Of a stretch of 64,000 bases of DNA, positions 1 to 10,237 are shown piece after piece. The DNA comes from Paracamarosporium sp. OC-R06-R3. Lineage: Eukaryota; Ascomycota; Dothideomycetes; Pleosporales; Didymosphaeriaceae. The stretch covers positions 124,001 to 188,000 of the forward strand of contig JACVRA010000051.1 of NCBI GenBank assembly GCA_019828545.1, given 5' to 3'. Numbering within the stretch: the stretch's first letter is position 1; the number at the start of each line of letters is the position of its first letter. The translations under genes were made by a program, and so were the position numbers. The notes beneath the pieces were generated by a model. It had not been told where the DNA came from. It worked only from the letters and a program-made list of their open reading frames with translations, and did not search any database.

Positions 1-1
1 C

Positions 2-1469
2 TCGGCCGTTCTCGTCTACCTTGGTACGGATCTCGATGGCCGCATCATGAACGCGGGAGAGAAGGAAGCCATTACATCACTTTGTTCTGGCGGTGCCTTC
101 TTCGGTGCTATCATGGCTGGTCTTACTGCGGACAAGTACGGTCGCAAGGCGGGTATCTACGTCGGCTGCGCGCTTTTCACCATTGGTGCGATCCTCCAGG
201 GAGCATCATACAGTTTCGCCCAGATGTGCGTCGGCCGTCTTGTCGTTGGATTTGGCGTCGGTTCAGCTGCCATGATTGCACCTTTGTACATCGCCGAGAT
301 CGCACCAACCAAGTACAGGGGACGCATGATCGGTCTGAACAACATGTCGATCACTGGTGGCCAAGTTCTTTCCTACGCCATTGGTGCTGGCTTCGCTCAC
401 GTTCCCAATGGCTGGAGGTACATGGTCGGCCTTGGAGGTGTCCCTTCTATCGCACTGGCTTGCTTGCTGCCTTTCTGCCCGGAGTCACCTCGTCAGCTGA
501 TCTTCCGTGGACGCGAAGAGGAAGCCAAGAAGGTCTTTGCCCGTGTCTTCTACCAGGCAACTGAGGAGCAGATCAACAACAAGATCAGGCTCATCAAATC
601 TTCCATCGAGCAGGATCTGTCCGTCACCGAAGGAAAGACGCGATGGCAGCTTGTCAAGGAACTGCACCAGGTTCCCCGCAACTTCCGCGCTCTGGTCGTT
701 GCATGCGGTCTTATGGTCATCTCCCAGATGTCTGGTTTCAACACGCTCATGTACTACTCCTCCACGCTGTTTGCCCTCGTCGGCTTCTCGAACCCCACTG
801 CTGTCGGTCTCGTTGTAGCTGGTACGAACTTCGTGATGACTGCCATCAACGGTTTTGTCGTAGACCCCTGGGGCCGCCGACGCGTGCTTGTCTCTCTGTC
901 CTGGGGTATGTCAGCCGGTCTGCTTGCTGTAGCTGTGGCATTCGTCTACATCCCGATCAACACCGCGACACTTGAGCTCGAGCAGACGACAGTTTCCACG
1001 GCTGCCGTTGTCGTCTTGGTCTTCATCATCTGGTTCGTCATCTTCTACGGTGTGACCGTCGGTAACACCGCCTGGATGAGCACCGATTTCTTCAGCCACG
1101 AGGTGCGCAGCATGGGCACGATGTGGCTTACCTGCTCCTGCTGGGCTTCTAACGGTAAGCTATTCCTCCCTCAACACCTAGAGAAATTATTACTAACATA
1201 CACTAGTCATTGTTTCTTCCACCTTCCTTACCCAGATGCACTCTCTCACTCCTTGCGGAACATTCGGTTTCTACGCCGCAATCTGCTTCATCGGCTGGAT
1301 TCTCATCATCTTCTTCTACCCCGAAGTCTCCGGCCTCACCATCGACGAGACGACCGAAGTCTTCGACAAGCCAACGTTCAAGATGGTCAGCGAGGCTCGC
1401 AAGCTCAGGAAGGAGCGCAAGGCTGCTGGCGCGCTTCTCAAGGTCGAGAAGTCCATGGGCGGCCACTAG
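2..1469 (+). CDS. MFS sugar transporter, myo-inositol transporter type (5' end outside window)
   Basis: Proton-coupled major facilitator expected in the plasma membrane; myo-inositol is the likeliest substrate. The frame is open from base 2, so the N-terminus, including the first membrane helix, is missing. Exon 1 runs to 1154 and exon 2 is 1207-1469; the 52-nt intron (GTAAGC...TAG) splits a Val codon. Sugar-porter signatures are visible: the loop motif DKYGRK after helix 2, PESPRQLI closing the first half, and WGRRR in the second half. The segment LVYLGTDLDGRIM before helix 2 and WRYMVGLGGVPS resemble the fungal ITR branch more than hexose transporters. The C-terminus is a charged tail ending GGH. 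The general family is secure; the substrate is inference from sequence style. Reading through the intron would give an unrelated Arg-rich tail, which is why the splice is preferred. Confidence 0.85.
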
Positions 1470-2048
1470 AAGTTTCGAGATGGGAGTGACTGGAGTAGAT
1501 GTTGAAGATGCGGCATGAATACTTGAACCTTACTCCGTTTCGTGCATTTTGCTGTTTTCATAGCGATGAACGACTTAGCGATCAATGAGAAACATGTTAG
1601 ACGCAACAACCAGAAGTGTCGTGTAGTTCTCTGCAGTGTATGCAATGATGACTAAAGCCTCCTGCTCGACGCCAAACATAGCTAGCGATGACAATCGCAT
1701 TCCTCCCATTTGCGGGTCGTCCAAGCACGGGTGAACTTCTACTGTGGGGCGGCCCCCACTGAAGGCTGAATGCGACGCGTCTGTGCACAATGCCCGCAAA
1801 AATACTGCCGTTTTGGGTAAGCAAGTCGCGAGCTTGAGGTTCTGCGTTTCACATCGGGGAGATGCGTTGGGTCTAAGCCCACGAAGCGCTTGCTTCCCAT
1901 TTGTTCCCCTTGAGACCGGTAGATTTCTACCCCGAGAGGTGTCGCTGGCTAATTATACGGCCGTGAATATTAACGTCTAGTTCGCCAAAGGTGAGATTGT
2001 ACCGTGAACGTTTTACGTGTAGGCTAGTTGTTCCGGCCGTAAAGCCTA

Positions 2049-2077
2049 TATGGTCCGTATGATCCATACGGTCCATA
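2049..2077. repeat. Short inverted repeat
   Basis: Two 13-nt arms, TATGGTCCGTATG and CATACGGTCCATA, flank a 3-nt spacer. The arms are reverse complements except at one central position. It could form a hairpin or bind a dimeric factor; no function is implied. Confidence 0.6.
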
Positions 2078-2607
2078 ATGGGTCATAAAATAGTAAGTTG
2101 GACTGTACAGAGATGTGTTGAACGCATAAAAAGGTTGTTTATGCCAATATCCCCGACAGATATGTGGAGACGCCGATGCTGCTCCTGCAAACAGCGGCAA
2201 AGAACTACGAAGGGCCAATCGCAAGAATAGAATTTTAGAGCGTAGTATAGCATGCACTTCTTCATTGCGTAGGCACTGATTGGATTGTTCCTTCGGGCGT
2301 GAGTAAACCATGGGTCAGTGAGTAAGCCATGGGGCGAATTACTGCTTGGCGACAACATGAAATCTGGGTTAGAAAAGATCTATAGTGTACGACTGTGTAT
2401 GTGGCTGTGTTTCTGTTAGTCTCGTTGCTTACCGCTTCTCTTGGCAAGTAGGGATCACTGGCCTACTCTGGTACAACGCTGAGGCCGCGCCTCCAAAGCC
2501 AACGTTGAGATGGAGACCGCAGCGAAATGCCATCCTGAGTAGGAGATGGTTGCGAGAGATTGACTCGTCACAATCTCCGCTTCCATATCCCTGGCTCCAT
2601 CGAGAAC

Positions 2608-2614
2608 TATAATA
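2608..2614 (+). promoter_or_regulatory. TATA-like box of the dioxygenase gene
   Basis: TATAATA lies 59 nt upstream of the dioxygenase ATG, a usual distance for a filamentous fungus. Assigned by position and sequence only. Confidence 0.35.
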
Positions 2615-2672
2615 GACGTCGAGAACCCTTCAGACTACCATACCATCAACCAAAGCACTTCCTCTTTCTACG

Positions 2673-4471
2673 ATGAGGCACACTTCCAACTCTCTTGCTT
2701 TTGCGCTCGTGGCCACAGCACCTACCTTCGCTTTCCATAATTTCAATCCCGATTTTATATCTGCGCAAAGCGAGCACGATGTCACCCCGCTGTACAATGG
2801 CTTGCCTCCTGAAGGCACCGATCCTCTGGCGCTAGGCTTCTACTCCACCACCGAAATCATTGATCCGGTCGAGCTGGAAATCGAAGGCAAGATACCAACT
2901 TGGGTCTCGGGATCATTGTATCGCGGGGCCCAGGGTGCTTGGGATGTGGGCAACTACAGTTCAGAACATTGGTTCGATGGGTTCTCGCGCCAACATCGGT
3001 TCGAGATTGCAAATGGCACTGTGTCGTATAGGAGTCGTAACGGAAGCGACGAGGTTCAAGATTGTAAGTTGGCCTCCAGACTGTTTGGCAGAATCTTCGC
3101 TTGCGTGTTGTGTCCCAGGGCTTTTCAGGGCCTAGGATAGTTCGCGGAACTTTGTCCTATTGTCCTATGCTTCATTGAAGCAATCCTCGCTTACATGGTT
3201 TAGTCGTCCGAGAAACCGGGCTATATCCTGAAGGGAGTTTCGGCAGCGACCCGTGCAAGGCAATCTTCGGTGCCTTCGAAGTGACATTTCGTGATTCCAG
3301 CGGCAACAAAGGCGACAAGGATAGGGCCTCCATCGGGGTAGCTCACGTCAAGAATTTTCCTGGCCTTGCCCGCAACACTACAAACTTTGGCCCCCTGGTG
3401 AACCTGGTGATAACCACCGATGGAGTCAATTCGCTACAACAGATTGACCCAGTCACACTAGAGCCGATCGAGCTGTTCAAGTTCGATGGACCAGGTTTCA
3501 TTAACGACGGATTCACCTCTGCGCATCCGGGCATTGGGCCAAATCATGAGGTGTACAATTATCTCTTGGATCTCCAGGCGGAGCCTCCCACTTACCAGGT
3601 CTTCGCCATTGAAGCCGATGGCCAAGGTCGCATCCTGGCTAATATCACCGATGCTCCCCCGGCATACATTCACTCAGTGTCCAGTACGGAAAATTATGTG
3701 ATACAGGTAATTTGGCAGTCGGACCTTGGGCCTCCTCCTCAGCAAGGCTCGCCCATCACCGATATGATCCAGCCATGGGACCCCGACCGACCCACACTCT
3801 TCTACGTGATCGACAAGAAGAACGGCGGCGTCATCGCGAAGTACATTGCGCCGACCTTCTTCGCTTTCCACGAGGTCAACTCCTTTGAGGATGGAGACAA
3901 CATCTTTGTAGATCTTGCAGTGTTTCCGGATAATTCATTTCTCGAGAACGCTAAGATGGAGAAGCTTCGTAAAGTCGGACCAAACAACCCTAACATCGAT
4001 ATCGACATACCTGCAAGGTTCCGTCGGTTCCGGCTAGAGAACTTCCGCAACGCTCAGGAGGATGTCGAGCTTGAAGCGAAGATCGAGCTCGAGATTCCCT
4101 ATGACATTGGCAACATTGAACTTCCGCGCATCAACGATAACTTCCACCATAAGCCGTATCGCTATGCCTATGGTGTGCACGTGGTGAAGCGAGGCTTCTT
4201 CGTCGACTCCATCGTCAAGATTGACATCGAGACGCAGACCACAAAGCTTTGGCTTCCCGAGACAAATCATCTTCCGTCTGAACCAATCTTTGTGCCCCGC
4301 CCAGGGTGTGACGACGAGGACGATGGCGTCTTGCTGACTGTTGCAATGGACTCGGCTACAAGCAGGAGCAACTTGGTTGTCATCGATGCGAAGACTATGA
4401 AAGAGCTTGGGAGAGCGAAGATGCCCATTGCGATGGGTTATGGCTTCCACGGAATCTGGGGCGGAGTTTGA
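2673..4471 (+). CDS. Carotenoid cleavage dioxygenase (RPE65/CCD family)
   Basis: Non-haem Fe(II) dioxygenase family that cleaves carotenoid or stilbene double bonds. Exons 2673-3063 and 3204-4471 are joined across a 140-nt intron (GTAAGT...TTTAG), giving 552 aa, a normal family length. All four iron-ligand histidine contexts are present: AHP (His about 238), YIHS (about 287), FAFHEVNSFEDGD (about 353) and FHGIW near the C-terminus (about 546). The N-terminus SLAFALVATAPTFAF is hydrophobic and could be a secretion signal, which is unusual because most fungal members are cytosolic or membrane-peripheral. No carotenoid synthesis gene (phytoene synthase, desaturase, opsin) lies nearby, so the substrate cannot be inferred from context; torulene or stilbenes are the known fungal options. 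Catalytic competence is supported, specificity is not. Confidence 0.9.
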
Positions 4472-4494
4472 GAGTCTTACCTCTGTCAGCAAAC

Positions 4495-4500
4495 AATAAA
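4495..4500 (+). terminator. Polyadenylation signal of the dioxygenase gene
   Basis: AATAAA begins 24 nt after the dioxygenase stop codon. A signal-like hexamer at a typical place; cleavage site not determinable. Confidence 0.4.
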
Positions 4501-5089
4501 ATAGGGGCACATATATTTTTAGACAATTTGTTTTACATTTGCTATCAGATCAGTCTTGTAACTTGCAATAATATTGGATAAGCGTACAGTAACGCAACAT
4601 GACTTGACCGTGCTCACTCGTGGGCGTCGTGTGTCTTGCAACATTTCAATCGATGATGCCGCGGCAGGCCTTGATCCTATCAGCATTTTCTTGTAGTTTT
4701 CTAACTTCCTAGTGGACCAACTCGAACTTGTATGGTTAGCGTAGGATCACACTTACCGGCGGTGGGGATGATTGCGAAGAAGGCGCGCTCACACGTGAGA
4801 TCGCGACGGGCATTCCGTGCCTGCATACAACTATTAGGGGTACGACCGCATCTGTGATCATAGATGCTGTGATGGGATAGTAATGCGAGGAGCTGAGGGG
4901 GCCGTTTCCGTGCGGATACGCAGCCTTCATTTCATCTCACCTCGCAATCCATCCCCGATACGGTATAGCGTACGATGCTGCACTTACTAGCACTTGTTCG
5001 ACCACGGCCCATAAGAGCGTTTAGTTAGAAGCAAGAACGCTCCACCATATCTACATTCTCTATCCATCTCCGAGCGTACGAGAGTATAT

Positions 5090-5096
5090 TATAAAG
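5090..5096 (+). promoter_or_regulatory. TATA box of the EthD gene; decides the start codon
   Basis: TATAAAG lies only 13 nt before an in-frame ATG at 5109 but 103 nt before the ATG at 5199. Transcription normally starts some tens of bases after a TATA box, so the upstream ATG would not be in the mRNA and 5199 is the better start. Confidence 0.4.
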
Positions 5097-5198
5097 ATAC
5101 GACAACACATGGCTACACCAGTTTGCCCACCCACAACTTCCGTCACAGACAACAACCTGTTCAATCCTACTTTGTCTTCAGACTCCCACAACGCCGCA

Positions 5199-5570
5199 AT
5201 GCTTCCTCTATTCACAGTCCTCATATTCGGCTTCCGCGCGCCAAATACTACGATCCAAGAATACAAAAACCATTACAATAACGTCCACGTCCCCCTTGCA
5301 AAATCGATCGCCGGTTCGGCCTGGCCACTGTCGCATACCAGATATTATCACGGTGGAAATGCAACACTTGCTGCTATTTCAGCACCTGTTGACTGGGATT
5401 CATTAGCCGTCTTGACATTCAAAGATGAGGTGCATGCTGGCACGTTCAACTACCTCCTTAGCACACCAGAAGCGGCGGCGAAGATACATGCGGATGAGAA
5501 ATTATTCATGGCAGATGGCAGTCCGAAGATGGTGGTCATTGGAACGGATATGTCGGTTACGAAGCCATAG
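5199..5570 (+). CDS. EthD-domain protein
   Basis: Small (123 aa) intronless protein of the EthD dimeric alpha/beta-barrel fold. The fold is marked by an N-terminal strand (MLPLFTVLIFGF), an EYKNHYNNVHVPLAK helix with the family's HxPL element, a central DWDSLAVLTF strand and a C-terminal KMVVIG strand. Fungal EthD proteins include dehydratases/decarboxylases of polyketide pathways and many stand-alone proteins with no assigned reaction. There is no polyketide synthase or oxidase cluster here, so the reaction is unknown. An upstream in-frame ATG at 5109 would add 30 residues without EthD similarity; the TATA position argues against it. Confidence 0.8.
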   Translation: MLPLFTVLIFGFRAPNTTIQEYKNHYNNVHVPLAKSIAGSAWPLSHTRYYHGGNATLAAISAPVDWDSLAVLTFKDEVHAGTFNYLLSTPEAAAKIHADEKLFMADGSPKMVVIGTDMSVTKP

Positions 5571-5772
5571 TACGGCGAAGATATATCTAGTAGGACTGCG
5601 GGGATTGAGCGAGATTTGACCACTCTAAGGGCTTGGGTAATTAACATGGCTGAGGAGTTGGTAACAATAATTTATGATATCTAACATGGACAACAGTTAT
5701 ATGACCCTGTTTGAGAGTTTCAAAGAAGTGCAATGCAGGCCTTGAAGCAGTGCTGGCATACTGCTGAACTGG

Positions 5773-5810
<38 letters not shown>

Positions 5811-7839
5811 ATCATCAATCTCCATATTCAGTGTCCAAAATGATGTTAACAGGCAGTTCAAAGCATCTAATGCAGTGTAAATTCAATCAGACAAGATTCG
5901 CTTGAATATCGACGAGACCTGATCTTACAACACCACAAAGGCATACCCAGCGGACTTCAGATCTTCCGCCAGCGCATAGTATTCTACCATTGCTCTTTAG
6001 CTCTGCACTTAATTGCAATCGCTTATAGTCACCATTTCTTTTGGAATGCTGGCAGTCCACGGAATAAGGAGTGACTTTTTGCACTCTGAACACCACCTAT
6101 GTCCCCGAACACAAAACAATTGTGCACAGAGGCCATGGATCTTCCAATTTATTTTTCTGAACAGCACAAAACGGTAACATGCTGTGGTAGTCTTCAGTCC
6201 TCCAGTCATAGGTAAGTGTCGTGGCTTACGGGGATTGGGAGTAGACACACGACTGCCATACAATCTAAAGTTTAAATCTCAAACCCAGATATACCCAAGG
6301 CTTCCAAAGCTTCTATTAAAAATTGGGTAAGCATGTGAGGGGCTTGAAACAATGGCTTGAATTGAGGAGATCAGATCAGAATTGTAACGTCCTGTGTTCT
6401 TCCTCCATGCGAGTTCACTCCCGCGATTATCTTTCAATCGCCCCAGTTGATCTTTGATGAATTCAGAAATTGATTTAGCAGCGAATACATGTGAGTCTAA
6501 AGAGGTTGTTTCATTGCTCCAACGTAGTGACTTGAATAGAGCGAGAGATAAGAGCCACCACAATATAAATAGACCAGTAGAGTTTTCGTAACATCTCAAT
6601 AATCAAGAATTGACAGATCTACGATTCTATCGGCAGACATAGTTACATCGCAAAGCGCGAAGCATCAATTGACATCAGACTGATTTTACGGCGAACCTCT
6701 AGAACACCATCGGAAGGTAATCAATAAATCTTACTTGCTAACCTCCAAGGCCATTCAGCACCGGAACATTGGCGTAGATTAGCCAAACAGGTAGAGAAGA
6801 ATATATCTTTAAAGAGTGTATATGAAGTTCCTAATCTTGCCAGACTCATACCATTGGAGGTGATGATACTCTGCGTCCTGGCTCTACGATTCAAGAACCG
6901 CGTCCCCAAGTTCCCCGTACGCACATGAGAAGCAGTGCGCAATCTTATTTTAGTCCATCTTTGGAAGATAGAGAGAGGCGTAGAGTCCAATAAAGCGGGG
7001 GAAACATAACTTTGTATATCCCAAGATCTACTCTATGGGTATATGATGCCATTGTGTGTGTTCTAAACCTCCTTAACCATTGGGGTATGTGGACGGAATC
7101 TTCAAGTCCAACACAAAGCTTCACCCATAACCGGTTCTTTAGGCGATTTGTGCAAGACACATGATATCTATGTCCTATAATGCTACACCTCACCACAAAC
7201 ATAGCGAAAACTGCGTGACCTCTTTGAAATGAGGTCTTTCCTCTACGCACACGCACACCTCCACTAGCTGGTTCTGAATAGCCTTTGTAAACGCAAAACC
7301 ACATACTCCTTTATGATAACCGTTTCCATCTTCCAATCATATGATGTTAGAGCAGTGGCCTTTTCTTCTTCTCGCTTTTGTAACGAGATTCCGCATACGT
7401 AACCCGTTTATATTAACGTTTTGGTGTAAAGCACATCGACAAACTCATCATTCATTCCGATCCTTCTCCCTCCAGTTCCAACTCCAGACACATAGCATTC
7501 GGGACCGTCGATTCTAAAATCTCGCACAACAACACATAGGCCTGCATCTTCGCGCGTTTGAACAGGTAGCACATTTTAGAAAGTTTCGCACCTTTTCCGC
7601 AAAGTACTTCCATATCACGGTCGTAGTTAGTCTTGGTTTAAGCCCAGGGCCCCAGACCAGATCCTCCGCATTGTCTTGACCGCGAAAGCCTTTACTCCAT
7701 TAGTAGACCTAGGTTCCGGCAGACTTTCGTCATGATCCCTGTTGCATAAATATCTGCACCATAGCTTGTTTTTAGAGTTCCCTTCAAATCGAGCTCAAAA
7801 TCCCCAGGGGAAACCATATCACAATTGTAAATGTTGTTT
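5571..7839. other. Gene-free region
   Basis: About 2.3 kb without a convincing frame on either strand. Apart from the TGA microsatellite I see no ordered feature in the first part. From roughly 7190 onward, scattered CACCACA and CCCAGAC words look like eroded outliers of the tandem array that becomes clear from 7840. Confidence 0.5.
5773..5809 (+). repeat. (TGA)n microsatellite
   Basis: About twelve uninterrupted TGA/ATG triplets downstream of the EthD gene, not in a coding frame. Confidence 0.9.
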
Positions 7840-9720
7840 AAAGAGCGGCACAGAGCATAGCTCGGATTAACCCTACTTTCACTCACACAGATTATGTCTA
7901 CGATGGTTTTCTAGTACCATCGACATACTTGTAGCTAATACAAGTTTTGAGCCTGCTGTTGCCATGTTCATCCCATCTTATACCACAGCACAGGATATCA
8001 GGGGCCACCGCTATAATCTCTGCACGCATGGCTCCTGCCTCTATGGATTTGCTTCCCAGAAGATTTCCTGTCTTGACATGGATTTTCGAGTCTGGCTCCT
8101 CTATCTTCATGGCTGTGGGTGCATTTGACACCGCAGCACAGGATATATTAGGTACGACACCGTTTTTCGCGCACAGGCTCGAGGAACGTATTTTTCAAAC
8201 CATAGACGTCCAATTTTCATGTTTTCTTTGAGCCCAGAAGGCATAAGGAGTGTAGAAACGCGGTTTACACCACAGCACAAGAAATCGTCAATCACATCGA
8301 TGTTTCTCGCACATATACACTCTGAAGGATATGTTTCTGGTACCAGACATCCACACCCGTGTAAGCATTTCGCGAACATGAAGAAAGTCGGGACGTATTT
8401 TGAACCACGCTGCAACGTAGCACCTGCATCGAAAACTCCTGATATGTGCTTATTTGCATAGGAGATATACTGTTTTGGGCTCGGACACTCCCATGCAGTT
8501 TCCATTCTTGAGCTTGAATCGGACGTTGAGTTCGTTGTGCACCACCTACAGGACATGGATTCCAAACATCTGGCTTTCGCGCACATGCGTGCTGCTTACA
8601 TGCATTTGAATCGCAGATAAATAGGCTTGTCATCTTGAAACAAAGCCTGCCCTTTTCGTCGCAATAGTTGTAAGTGCGATACCCACCGCTACACCACACA
8701 GTGCATCGTTGCTTCGCGTTGCTCTTTTGCGCATGTGATTTTTAATTCTGCTTTTGATTCCCAAACATTCCGTAAAGGATACCGAATTTAGGTTCGACTC
8801 CGCCATTTTGAACCCGCCTCTCGCCACACTCCCCCATATACTACCGTCCTCAATTCTTTGACAAGCTCCGCGCATAGTGTCTTTAGTTCGTCTCATCCGA
8901 CCCGGACGTAGTTTTTGGCGTGTAGAATCTTGATCCGCATTGCGTGAATGCCTACCGTTTTACACCGCACCACACCAACCCAACACACACCACATGCCTC
9001 AATCTCGCCGAAGGTTCCGCACGTAAGGCCTTTGATCCGATCCTTCAGGTGCCACCCATCGCTCTCTCCGTCCGAGATCTTGATCCACATTCTGCCACCT
9101 TTAGGTCACTTTCCACCACAGCACCATACCACATTTCCCCTATCCTGATAATCTCCGTAGATGGTCACGCCGGCTTTCTTCTTCAAACGCCGCCCATCGC
9201 CTTTTCCGTGTAAGATCCCAACACACATTTCTACCGTCAGTGTAGATTTTCCACCACAGCACCACACCACGCAGACCATACCTTCCCAGGTCTCTGGTTT
9301 GCACACATGCTAGCGGTTGATGAGAGATTCTGGCCCCAGACATCCCCTTGCGCAAACCGCGTTTTGGTCCCCATCCGTGTTTTTTGTAGTCGGCTTTTTC
9401 GAGCTCGAGAGCAGCATACTACATTTTTCTGTTTCTTTAAACTTCCGTATAGCCGAGTTATTTGATAGGGTTTTAGTCCCCCAGACATTTTCGCAAGTCA
9501 TTTTTGGTTTTGATCTCAAGGCATAGATTTGATTGTTGGTCTGCTTTGTTCTGGACCCAGACATGGCCTCTGTGGATACGGTTTTTAATCCCCAGCTAGA
9601 TTGTCGCGAGCATACTTCCTGATTTCCGGACATTCTGATGTAGGATGTAGGTTTTAATTCCCAGACATATCCTTGCTTTGTTACAAGTTTTAGTCCCCAG
9701 ACATACCCATGGCATATGTC
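7840..9720. repeat. Diverged tandem array, about 140-bp unit
   Basis: An anchor word ACCACAGCAC(A/C)A recurs, with decay, at about 7842, 7982, 8130, 8269, 8404, 8541, 8681, 8822, 8964, 9115, 9253 and 9405. Spacings are 135-152 bp. Between anchors a second set of words recurs at matching offsets: TTTCGCGCACATG near +40, and TTTTGGNCCCAGACAT near +70 and again near +110. From about 9290 to 9720 the CCCAGACAT word alone repeats every 35-39 bp, so the 140-bp unit seems built from four shorter monomers. Copies are so diverged that no long exact repeat is left. Boundaries are approximate. It does not resemble any transposon I recognise. Confidence 0.6.
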
Positions 9721-10237
9721 AGGTTTAGGCCTGAGCAAAGCAGAAGAGAATTGTAAAGAGCACCCAGCAGCATCTACAGAGGGGTTTATATACCCAAAGT
9801 GAACCGACAGCATATGAGACGGGGGAGTGGAACGAGCGCACAGGCTGCCGTTTAGCGCGGCGTAGCGGTATATCGACCTAGGCGGTCAGCTTAGAAGTGT
9901 TGCTATGCAAGAGTGTTGATGTATAGTCTGGGTAGGGAAGTCGATACGAGATATGGCATTGAGTACTTCGTAGGAGGTTAAGCATGCAAATTTCAAGTTC
10001 CAAGGCTCAGACAAGCTCAGTGATAGTAATATCATGCTTCGTACGCTAAATACCCAAACGCCATCACAAACCAAGTACCATGCCTATCTTGCATCATCTC
10101 GCAGCATATTGCATCGCGTCGCTAGCTCATCTAATGCAACGAATATAGTCGCGGAAATCCAATCCAATCTAATCCAAGCACATGCTCAAACCACACAGGC
10201 ACCTCTTTCACATCCCATCCCAACAAGTCTAACAGAT
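9721..10237. other. Intergenic, no gene recognised
   Basis: About 0.5 kb between the tandem array and the 3' end of the aminopeptidase gene. No supported feature. Confidence 0.5.

Larger units (their letters stand above)
1470..2672. other. Intergenic, no gene recognised
   Basis: About 1.2 kb between the transporter stop and the dioxygenase start. Open frames on both strands are short and lack protein-like composition. It contains the short inverted repeat at 2049-2077 and a TATA-like box near the 3' end. Confidence 0.6.
4472..5198. other. Intergenic, upstream region of EthD gene
   Basis: About 0.7 kb with no convincing coding frame. It carries the poly(A)-like signal of the dioxygenase and the TATA box of the EthD gene. 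Confidence 0.55.

Noticed and set aside
5109..5198. Upstream in-frame ATG of the EthD gene
   Set aside because: Only 13 nt after a TATAAAG box and adds residues without EthD similarity; the ATG at 5199 fits better.
8791..8801. GGTTCGACTCC, a perfect-looking tRNA B box
   Set aside because: No matching A box, acceptor stem or anticodon arm can be drawn from the flanking 80 bases; it lies inside the diverged tandem array.
9310..9813. 167-codon minus-strand open frame
   Set aside because: It consists of out-of-phase copies of the 35-bp repeat word; composition and repeat structure explain the open frame. No start context or homologous domain.
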